Positions 36,105-45,794 of a DNA stretch of 64,000 nucleotides are shown piece by piece. The position numbers were made by a program, and so were the translations under genes. The stretch is from Branchiostoma floridae (taxonomy: Eukaryota > Chordata > Leptocardii > Amphioxiformes > Branchiostomatidae), in NCBI RefSeq assembly GCF_000003815.2, contig NC_049995.1, positions 18,861,034 through 18,925,033 on the forward strand. The letters run 5' to 3'. Numbering within the stretch: position 1 is the first letter of the stretch; each line of letters begins with the position of its first letter. Under the pieces are notes generated by a model. It saw nothing but the letters and a program-made list of their open reading frames with translations. It was not told the DNA's origin and did no database searches.

Positions 36105-37425
36105 CGTAGCAACTTTACTCGTAAAGCGGTTATGCAAGCTGTGCAAAGTGCCGAGCAGACCAGTACGTTGGCATGTCAACGGTGCGCCTACTGGGGCAGT
36201 CGTTGCAAATAACAGCCTACACCGCGCCACAGCGTTTGCTGCTGTGTACAACTTTGAAACTGGTAAGTACATGATGCATTTATTCACACAAAAAATGCAC
36301 AATGCCATGTGTTTCCGTGAAACAGGCATGATGGATGACACTAACTTGCTTGGAACCATCTGGAGGAGTCCTTAGGTAACAAGACTATATTAGGAAGTCA
36401 CATGACTTGACTAGACCAATAGTAGACCAGCTGGTGACAGCAGTTAGGTTTGAAACTAGATTTGAATCTCAGTTCCGCTGCCGCTAGCCGCTACCGGACC
36501 AAGAAGTGAGTAGTGTAGCTCTCTAGTACATAGATTGTATATACATAGCAGTTACCGTTCTTAGTTCCGTATATATGTCTGTCAGCAATGTCTGTTATCC
36601 CTTCCTAGTGTTTTGTGTATTTAATAATTAGTAGTGTGATCTCTTTGTAAAGATTGTTGTATGATAGATCACTTCTCTTTCAGCTGAAACCCCCGCGTGT
36701 CATCCCCGGCTTGTTTACAAATTGCCCGTTCCTTAGTTAGTTAAATTCTCATATTATTTTGTGCTGTATGTGCCGTAACGGCTGCTTCTAAACTTTCCTG
36801 TCCTGTTGTTTTGGCTGGCTAAATCTTTAATAGAGCCAAGGACAAACTGCAATCTCCTCACTAGGACCAATGTGATTGTGTGCATATAAAATTCCATTCG
36901 TTCTCTGGGGGTCCTTATCTGTGCCATCTGTGTGGCCCGCGCCCTTTGATGATAGCCGACTCCAGATCCCTGCCTTTGTCCCCGTCTTGTCCTGCTGTGA
37001 TTTTTATGGCCGTGTTGTTAGAATAATTTTACATGTACCGTTCATGGGTTCGGGGCAGTTACTAGCCGTTTTTTTTCCATTCCAGCCGCTGAGCCTCTGT
37101 TTCCCAATCGCCTGTCCTGCCATGCCGACGACCGAGGCCTACCTCCTGGTAACACTTACGACAGTCTGTGCCCGGTGCCGTTGTAAACTGCCAGAACTGT
37201 TTCTACTCTGAAGACGGACAGTGCCTGGACTATGCAATGGAGCGGACTGTGACAGTGTCCTCGAGACGTGCCGTCGATATTGCGGGGTCTTGCCAGAGCA
37301 TCTTCCGTCGCCAATGATCGTCCACTACCACAAAGACGCAGAAGAGGGCGCCCCGGACGATGATTCCACAGTCAACACGATACGGACTTATAGAGGACTT
37401 GAAAATGGACTGTCGTACTGAATTC
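36105..37425 (+). other. GC-richer core of the CACTA-like element with exon-like fragments
   Basis: A segment near 36120-36260 ends in a strong donor (ACTG then GTAAGTAC). A second near 37083-37151 follows a CCATTCCAG acceptor. A third reads a cysteine-containing frame to a stop at 37316. The frames do not join into one protein, and I recognise none of them. They look like host gene pieces picked up by the transposon. Confidence 0.3.
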
Positions 37426-37981
37426 GTAATGACATTTTTATCCTACGAATATTGATTGTATGGTTTATAACGTTAGACTTGTGTCGGATACTGTACATTT
37501 GATATTGTACATTTAAACTGATCAGTTTTGTTATGATGTTATTGACTTGGGCTTGATATTATTGGATCTGACAGTGAACTGTTTAACTTTGGCTTCATTC
37601 GAGCTTCACTTTTTGTGAAGACCAATGAGGTTGTAGTGAGCTAAAACTTCCTTGGTAAGACTAAGAGACAAATGCATATTGATTTGCCCCTTGACGTTAA
37701 CATGATCTGTTCCTCCACATAATGTATTTGTTGTGATACTTGTGTCATCTGATTTATACAGGAAAGTCTTTGAAAAGCTTTCACAAAATGTAGCCTTACC
37801 GAGTTAGCATTTTCGTGGTTAAAACGGACAGGAAACGTTAAATATTAGGTATTTAGCATGATCGTAAAGTTACTGGATATTCTGAAATAATGTGTTGTAT
37901 TGTTCCTATGATGTTTCAGTATATCTTAAGTTTATGCAACCTTTCCGGGGCGTAATAGCCCCGAACGCGCTCAGAAAATAT

Positions 37982-38345
37982 GAAATATTCGGAACGTGTT
38001 TTGTCTCCAAAGAGTCCTAGAACGTTCCATTACTTGAAATCCGGATATGCGACATGATTATATGGTCCCATTCTTGACTCCTGAAATTATCCGGATTAAT
38101 ACGAAATATTCGGAACGTGATTTGTATCCAAAGAGTCCGAACACGTTCCATTCCTGGAAATCCGGATTTGAGACGTAATTATTTGGTCCCGTTCCGGACT
38201 TCTGAAATTATCCGGATATATACGAAATATTCGGAACGTGGTTTGTCTCCAAAGAGTCCGAAAACGTTCCATTACTGGAAATCCGGATATGAGGGAGGAA
38301 TTAAATGGTCCCGTTCCGGACTCCTGAAATTTTCCGAAAACGCAG
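37982..38345. repeat. 121-bp tandem array (3 units) in the right subterminal region
   Basis: Units starting GAAATATTCGGAACGTG occur at 37982, 38103 and 38224. Each holds paired CGGAAC/GTTCC and ATCCGGAT motifs. Subterminal repeats of this kind bind transposase in CACTA elements; that role is inferred here. Confidence 0.88.
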
Positions 38346-38786
38346 GGGAGTCATGTTAGATTTCGTCCGGATATTGTCCGGATATATCCAGAAACGGTCC
38401 CGATCCGGATGTATACAAACATAGAAACGTCCGGAAATGACACCCTTTCGCACAGTGAAGTGTATAGACTTGTTAAGTTGCCTCTGACAGTGCAGCAACT
38501 GGTACAATTTGATCAGAGATTTGATTTATTTTTCGTTCGCATGGAAGCATCTTAGTGCATTTTTCACACGTAGTATACATATTGATAGTGTTTAAAAACG
38601 CACTAGTTTGGTTAAATACTTTTTAAAAGCAACTATTTGCATCAATATTCCATGACAAGCGCAGTCTAAAACACGGAAATCAAAAAGTTGCACAGAATGC
38701 AAATGTACCAATGACATTATATAATCTCATTGGTTGTACAGAATTAGCCTTTTACAATTCAAGAAACGCTATTCACTGATGACACT

Positions 38787-38975
38787 GCATCATCATCATC
38801 ATTTCTTTCGTTTTTGAGGCTACCAACTTCAATTTGCTGAAGACTTTTGTAGCCTATATGTTAACGTGTAAAGTGCCTTTCCCAAGGGCATAAGACCGGT
38901 GACACGGCGGGGTTTGAACTCAGGACCTTCTGGACCTGCGTCAAACGTGCTGACGATTGCGCCACGCGGTCCCAC
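38787..38975 (-). mobile_element. tRNA-derived SINE upstream of gene F
   Basis: On the minus strand there is an A-box-like TGGCGCAATCGTCAGC and a B-box-like GGTCCTGAGTTCAAACC, then a core with GGGAAAGGCACTTTACAC and a short ATG-repeat tail. The core is shared with the copy at 50880-51017. It is absent from the homologous C flank near 16570, so it inserted in the F copy. The head does not fold as a functional tRNA gene in my reading. Confidence 0.65.
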
Positions 38976-39339
38976 ATTTATCATCCTCTATGAGGTGCAG
39001 CAAGTGAGGCTCCCTTTATCCTCTTTGGTGACAGTCAGTCATCTGGGATGTGATTTGTGGAATGTGCATTGTAAAAAAGGCTGGGTGTATTATGCATGCC
39101 AGGTATGCTCTGCCGACATAACTTGCCGGCACTACTGGCAAGCGGTTATTTTAGGCCATCTTGAAAATCATTTGTTACCCCATGTCACAGCACGAACTAG
39201 CCAATTCTTAAACCTACTGCCTTCCGTGAATCAATATTTGGCTATAAGCACCAAGTTGCAATGAACGTCTTACTTACTTAGACTTATAATATGTGCACAA
39301 AAGTTTCAGTTCATAAACGTTTTATCGTCTGTTTTCAGG

Positions 39340-42300
39340 ATGTCAGGTCCGGAACGAAAAAAAATCACAGCTGCCGACAGGCGCCATTTTGAATTTGTGC
39401 AAACCTTGCGCCGTATTTCCGATGAGCTGACAGAAGAGGAAACAGCAGATGTGAAGTTGTTCTGCCTGCACCTGATCCCGAAAGGCCAGGCTGCACAACT
39501 TAAACGGGCTGTGGACGTTTTCCACAAGCTGATAGAGCTAGACAAAATCGACCAGGAAAATCTCGATTTTCTCGAAGAGATCTTGGAAAGGATCGGACGA
39601 CAGGACTTGATTTGGGACGTTCTGCGGCGGTTCCAGCCGCCTGACCGAGAGATTCCGGAAAACCCCCAGCTGCAGCCGGAAAATCCCGAGCTCAAGCCGG
39701 ACTACCCCGAGCTCCAGCCGGAAAACCCCGATCTCCAGCCGAGAATAAGTCTGGAAGGAATGACAGCAGATGGTGAGTGACATGCACCTTATCTCGTTCT
39801 GAAGTACTTTTTCCAACCCTATTTAGACTTAAACTGATAAGACATGATCTATGAAATTGATCTATACTTCACTCTTGAGATTAACATGACAGCACGTTCT
39901 GTAACTATGAATAAATGTCGCAGGCACAGTATGAGTAGTAGGACCCAGGTATATCTTGAAAGGTTGACATGGTAATGCTGTCAGGAAAATATCCATGAAG
40001 TTTGCCTTTGAGCTGATTTCGATAAAGCATTATTTTTTTAGTTCCTGTTGTTTGATCTGGTTCTGTATTAGGGGAGTACAGGGGTGGACGCCGTAAGCCT
40101 TTGTAATTTAGTGGTACATTTGTTCTAGCAGGTTGTTGTAGATCTGTGTTGGGTTTTAAAGGTGTACTACGTAAGATTTGGGCCCCGAAACTGAGATATT
40201 CTCCCGAACAAAACCTTAATGTGAATGGCTTATACAACAACTTTTTAGTAAATTTGCATCATTATTCCATATTTCTTGTGTTTGTGAACTGTGCAAAAAC
40301 AAGCTGCACAAGGTCCGATGAATGGACCCTTCCAGCCGAACGCCATATCGAACAAATAGAATCCCCTGTTCTATTTCGAATACTCGGTCAACAAGACTGG
40401 CAGTAAAATATTATTGCCATGGCGACGATTGAGGGGAACAACAATACAGCTCAATCAGAAATAGACTGGAACTTCCCTGTCGCACTATCCCTGGCACAAT
40501 ATACGAGCCCACCTGTAATATAAACCTACAGCCAGCAGAAATGTACTATCCCCGGTACAGCACAATGGTCTGCCAGTAACCTAAACCTACAGCTGAGAAC
40601 TACAGTGTGTACTGGAGATTAAAAAATAAGGAAGAACTAACTTTTTCCAGCACTTCCGTCCTTGAATGAGATGATACTTTGTAATATTCCAGTCCTTGGA
40701 TAGTATAATAGGCCTTCAACAATTAAATTTGGCTCTGAATATGATAACCATTTGGATGCCATCGTTCAAGATCATGACCTCTATATGAAGTATTTCCTGT
40801 CTGCCTGTGGCATATGGCTTGAACAAGCTCTAGAAAAGAAAATGTATCCTTCATAACATAACATAACAACCAAGACAACGTGATCCATTGTGCAGAGTTT
40901 CCCTGTCTAGTTTCAAAGGAAAAATTCCGACAGGGAGCAAGTGTGACCTACATTCCACCATTGCATACCAGAGATACATCTGGAACAGATTTGGGGGGGA
41001 GGGCTTGCATACCCAGCATACTGCATTCCGTGGAAAAATGCCTGTGCAATTCCTAGAATTTTTGCAGACTGAATGCAATATATACCACTTGACGACTCCC
41101 CTGAGGCGTCGTCAAAAACAGCCCTAGTGGGACAGAAATGGCCAAAGAAAAATGCTATGCCTTTGTTTTTTTAAAGACTACACCAACTGAGTCTAGTTGT
41201 TTTGGGAAGTGTAGGCGTTACATAGCATTACTTTGTTCCTGGGCAGGATGTACATGTAAAGCAGTGTACGTAGAAGAGACGGGACTCTGCGCTAGCGTAC
41301 TTTGTAGTAGGGTCTTATATTTGGCAAGTGGTACAAGCTCCCTCTCCGTAAGTTACCGAGCTGTTTTCTTCTTAATTTGGTTTTTCTCCTGAACATGTAT
41401 GCAAATGCCATGCATGCAACAAACGCGTTAGAAAACCTGTCACAGATATACGTATCCAGCTCAGTATACCTGCATCGACCGCTTGTCAGCAACCGGGCAC
41501 TCTTGCCCACCAACAAGGTAATATAATGGAGCGCCTCCCACTCCCACTTAGACTGAAATTATATCAGCCTTACCGCAACTATATGCCTTCTCAAACGACT
41601 GTACCCAGTGGATGTAGCCTTCCACAAAGAATGAATAGCATTTTTCTTTCACCCGTTCTGAGAGGATTTCAGGGCCCAAAAAGCCAAACCGAAGTCATAC
41701 GGTATCCTCAGCTTATAGCGGCGGCGGCCATGTTTTTGCAACTCGCGCCGTTTTTGACCGAGGTTTTGAAATAGAACCCGAGATCGAACAGGGGGCGGGG
41801 CATAAGGTGTTCGGCTGGAAGGGTCCATTGGAACCTCCTGCTTGTAAACAACAGCTTGTGGCTCCTCGGGGTAATCAGTTAGCACATGACAGACTGGTGA
41901 TAGACAAACACAATGCAGATCTTCTTTAAAATCACCCATATGTAATCACTCTAAGATAGTATATAATCAGGATATCGACAAGCTGAGGTCATGTTCCCTT
42001 CAAAACTGCAATATGTATATCTAGATAAAGACATAAATACTTTTAGGTAGATACAGATATATAGCTATAGATATACTACATGCACCAATCTGCATAATGT
42101 TAAATAATACCAACCAGCTATATATAGAGAGAAAACAATTACCACATAAGCACTAGCGCAATAACGCAAAACTACACTTCGCACCAAACGCAAGCACCAA
42201 CCAAAAATAAACACAAAATATTTCATGGAGCTTTGCGGTCTTAGAACTCTTTTTCGTGTCTGCCCCAGGTGATTTGCAGAAATACTTTGACCATATCATC

Positions 42301-45160
42301 GAAGAAGTCAGCCACAAGTGGGACGACCTGGCCCTGAAGCTGGGATTCCATGATAACGAAATCAAAGTAATCCGAGACTTGGAGCGTGACCATGACCGCA
42401 GGTGCAGGGAAATGCTGACCAGATGGAGAAACAGGGAGGGAAGTGGAGCTACTCTGCGGGTCCTGAAGCAATCCTTAGAGAACATTGGTGAAACTCGGAC
42501 AGCAGAGAGCCTGGATGGTTTGTATAATCATCGTTTTGTAACAAATATTAAAGTTACTATCGCAATCTACAATCTATCTCGCTGAGTTTAGGACCTTGCT
42601 CTCAATTCATTTAGAAAACATTAAACCCCTTTTTTGAATACATTGTTAATTACCACAAACATGTTGATAATAAATGTTTACAGGAAATGCGAAGTCCAAC
42701 ACCTACGTGGTTGTGAACGGTCAAATGCGCATGATACAGGAAACTCTAGATCATCTCTTGCCTGGCAACGATATCTGGTACCAATACAATTTAATTTTCA
42801 GTTGGCAAGTAAAATATATCAATATTTTATTATTGCAGGCAATGCAACATCCAACACCTACGTGGTTGTCGACGGCCGAGTGCGCATGGTCCAGGAAGCT
42901 CTAGATCGTCTGAGAAACGACCTAGCAACGTTATCTGGCACCAGAAGGTCACAGGTCAAGTTCAGAGGTTACAAGAAACACAAGAGCATCCTGGTGCACT
43001 TTTCCATACCGCGGGAGAACACGGCGGTGCTGAGGCACATGGCGGATCACTCCGACCCGAGACTTGTCTACATGGGCGTCAAGTCACTGCAGATCGACGC
43101 TGAAGTTCCCATCAAAGTCCAACAGGGGGTGCCGTGTTACGGTGCGTTCAATTAGTATTTTACTTCATATGCACTTAATTGTCAACTTTAGATCGCTAAA
43201 AAAATAAGGACATTTCTAAGTTTATGAAAGTTATTAATGCACTATTCTTTTCTTTGGACGCTTCAACAAACCTCTAGCTATTGAAGGGAAACAGAATGTT
43301 CCATTCCAGTACTTTCGGCCAAAACACACATGACCTAGAGTAGCATGTTTTTTGGAGGAACTTTAACTGTATTTGGCCAAGAAGGCCTCGTGGGTGATGT
43401 CATATCAAATATAATCCGTATATTTCATGATGTCATTTTTCTTTCACAAATGTGTTCCAGATTTCAAGAGACAACTGGCTGTCGATGACATCGAGGTGGG
43501 ATGCAGTACCCGGACCAAACACCAGAGGGCGCCCCAGAGCTGGACCCGCCTGTCTGCCCTGAACCTGTTCTCGGACGCCCTGCCGCTCCATCTGCAGGCA
43601 GCCGCGAGTCTGGAGTACCAGGGCTTCTCCTACAGCCTGGTCCGGGCTCTGGTGCAGAAGGACCGGCTCAGAGAACACCAGATAAGGCAGGCCATCCAGA
43701 ACCTCAGGAACGCAGAGGTGGATTCCAACACGCTCCGTCAGAAGGCAGAGGTGGATTCCAACACGCTCCGTCAGAAGGCAGAGGTGGATTCCAACACGAT
43801 CATGACTTTGCGCTCCAAGCTCGATATCACAGAGAACAGGCTGAAGGAGGCTCTTGAGACGACCGCAGTTCTTGAAGAAAAGCTGCAGCAGGCTCAAGAA
43901 TACGCAGAGAAAGTCGCCAAGCAGGTGACATCCCACGTGACGGAGTACAGGGGAGAGAAGCCGCCTGGAGGCTGGCCACAGGAGTACAGGGGAGAGAAGC
44001 CGCCTGGAGGCTGGTCACAGGAGTACAGGGGAGAGAAGCCGCCTGGAGGCTGGCCACAGGAGTACAGGGGAGAGAAGCCGCCTGGAGGCTGGTCGTCACA
44101 GGTCGAGAAGGCAGATTCAGCTACACAGACACACCAAGTGGGTTCTGTTGGTACTACAGGAGGATTTGTAGATGTAGGCGACAAGCTTGGAGAAGGCCCA
44201 ACTGTTAAGGAAAAAGACAAGAGAAATGCAAGGCAAGACTCTGACAGTGGGGGCGATGGTAGAGAGGATGTTCTCGGTACAGAAGCACCTGAGCAAGAGC
44301 GACACACAGCGGGGATAGAAGGAGCAGCACCTAGCTCTACTTGGGACTGGAAACAGGGTGCGATCACTTTTGGTGGGGAGGGATCAGAACCTGGAAGGTT
44401 TTCTTTCCCGCGTGGCGTTGTGGTGTCGCCTAGCAACGAGATATTTGTGGCTGATATCAACAACAGGCGAGTCCAAGTCCACAGCACAGAGGGGGTTTAC
44501 CTGCGCCACTTCTTAACAGTTGTACCGGGTACAGGAGATAAGGACATGTGGCCACATGATGTTTGTATGGACGGTAACGGCACGCTGTGGGTAGTAGGGC
44601 AGGGAGAGACAGACGGTCATGTTGTACAGTACAGCACGGACGGGACCGTCATGGCGGGATTTGACATTAAGAATAGCTCTGATTACCGTGGTATTGCAGT
44701 GGACATGCGCACTAACCACATCCTGGTGACTGATGCAGACCAAGGTACAGTTCTTGTGTTCCGTCCGGACGGCTCCCTGGTGCGGACAGTCAGGCATCCC
44801 GAGGGTGAGATGACAAACCCACATTACGTCACTGTGGGCGGGGAAGGGAACATTCTTGTGTTGGACTATAACAGTAACTCTGTGTACGTGAATGACGAGT
44901 CCGGGAAGTTCCTGTTCCAGTTCGGAGGTTGGGGAACTGGTGAAGGTCAGCTGGTTAGTCCTCACGACATCTGTACAGACAGCTCGGGTCACATCCTCGT
45001 GGCGGACTATGGAAGGATTCAGATCTTCACACGTCACGGCGAGTTTGTCCGGACCGTCCGTATTGGGACGGTCCCACGCGGCCTGGCTGTGGGGCCGGAA
45101 GGGCAGCTGGTTGTGACCAGTTATTCTGACCATACCGTGGCTATATATCCCAACTATTAG
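39340..45160 (+). CDS. Gene F: DED + death domain / unknown domain / coiled coil / NHL protein (894 aa, 4 coding exons)
   Basis: Coding exons are 39340-39772, 42269-42517, 42839-43141 and 43461-45160, all phase-1 introns. The ATG is one base after TTTTCAG. Residues about 15-96 are the DED (RxDL at R87-L90), followed by four PENPELQ-like units. The extra second exon (residues 145-227) is a death domain. The unknown exon domain follows at 228-328, then AEVDSNTLRQK repeats from 413, four RGEKPPGGW units (490-541), and the NHL propeller (629-894). Blade five lacks two loop residues (ADYGRIQIF) and blade two has a distinctive NSSDY loop. The 2.5-kb first intron is far longer than in B, D or E. The DED-DD order matches the adaptor FADD, so this member may bridge two death-fold partners. 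Its upstream flank matches relic C, not B/D/E. Confidence 0.87.
39838..42230. other. Long first intron of gene F, distal part
   Basis: About 2.5 kb separates the DED and death-domain exons, against 160-260 bp in B, D and E. It includes sequence resembling the 10-kb and 46-kb flanks (CCTGTGCAATTCCTAGAATT near 41041) and an intronic ORF at 41138-41392 without family support. No further exon is recognised. Confidence 0.5.
42269..42517 (+). other. Death-domain exon of gene F (83 residues, phase 1-1)
   Basis: The exon encodes a compact death domain: an N-terminal helix (LQKYFDHIIEEV), the core HKWDDLALKLGF, then NEIKVIRDLERDHDRRC, the EMLTRW helix, and GATLRVLKQSLENIG. The spacing and the W, L and IG positions fit the Death family. 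Its length is 249 bp, and both borders are phase 1, so it can be inserted or skipped without breaking the frame. The donor (GTTTGT) is weaker than its neighbours, which would permit alternative skipping. Confidence 0.85.
42684..42790 (+). pseudogene. Partial duplicate of exon 2 inside gene F
   Basis: After a TTTACAG acceptor, the sequence repeats the first 75 or so bases of exon 2 (GNAKSNTYVVVNGQMRMIQETLDHL) before diverging. The full exon 2 follows at 42839. The truncated copy has no matching donor, so it is probably skipped. It differs from the neighbouring copy at several codons and so is not brand new. Confidence 0.7.
43943..44098 (+). repeat. 39-bp coding minisatellite (RGEKPPGGW), gene F, 4 units
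   Basis: Four in-frame units alternate WPQ and WSQ, ending WSS, and lack the PRGDL terminal unit of D and E. Confidence 0.9.
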
Positions 45161-45206
45161 TCAGGCAACACTTTGGAGAAGGATTTGTTTCAAAACAAAC
45201 ACAGTG

Positions 45207-45272
45207 GACTAAAATTCTTATAAAACTCTTATATATATATATATATATAAGAATTTTATAAGAATTTTAGTC
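45207..45272. repeat. 66-bp near-perfect palindrome with (AT)n centre
   Basis: The arms run GACTAAAATTCTTATAAAA and its reverse complement around a TA-repeat core, with one mismatch. It is absent from the otherwise homologous B flank, so it arose or inserted in the F copy. It could extrude as a cruciform. Confidence 0.85.
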
Positions 45273-45788
45273 AAAGAGGCCTTTGACCTTTTTGTCATGT
45301 CAGACGACCGATAGGTCACGTGTTCGGAGCAATCAGGGTTCTCCTCAGTTGTCCTGAAGCAGAACTGAGGAGTTGAGGAAAATTTGTTGATTCAACTCTC
45401 CGTAATCGGTCTTCATAATTCTAAGAAGGTATCATGAACTTTCCATTGAGCAGAGGTTTTGTCCATTCTGGCCAATTGCAATGAGATAAATGGCTCTTTG
45501 TCACGAATGGTCACGATAGAATGATAAACAACGATTGTTCAGAAAATATTTAATACCTGCCGTTAGATACAGATAGATTCAGTTACATTCTAGGAGGAGA
45601 TGCGCCTTTCTGTGTACAAAAAGGTACATCAAAGAATCGCCAGACCTTAGATTAATCAATAGATGATACGTTAAATCCCACAATGTTGATTTATTCATAC
45701 ATTTGTACGTAGGACGGTAATTCCCTTTTTTTAGTTGTATAGTTGTATGTAGCAGAACTTACGGATGTCATTGTATTTTTGCTGTGTC

Positions 45789-45794
45789 AATAAA
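45789..45794 (+). terminator. Candidate polyadenylation signal of gene F
   Basis: AATAAA, conserved in position with 9486-9491 downstream of gene B, about 630 bp after the stop codon. Confidence 0.35.

Larger units (their letters stand above)
34620..38457. mobile_element. Non-autonomous CACTA (EnSpm)-like DNA transposon, 3.8 kb
   Basis: The ends are inverted repeats of 29 bp with one mismatch, beginning CACTGTGCGAAAGG, and they are flanked by a 3-bp AAG duplication (34617-34619 and 38458-38460). CACTR termini and a 3-bp target duplication are CACTA hallmarks. Subterminal regions are rich in repeated TCCGGA-type motifs, also typical. No transposase-length ORF exists, so the copy is non-autonomous. 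The inside holds a 72-bp tandem array, a 121-bp tandem array and a GC-richer core with exon-like pieces. It lies about 880 bp upstream of the gene F start codon. Confidence 0.82.

Noticed and set aside
38930-38974. Possible tRNA gene on the minus strand (and at 50960-51017)
   Set aside because: A and B boxes are present, but the acceptor and anticodon stems do not pair convincingly, and the sequence continues into a shared SINE core.
42684-42904. A separate exon 2a in gene F
   Set aside because: Similarity to exon 2 ends after about 75 bases, there is no donor at a matching phase, and the full exon follows.
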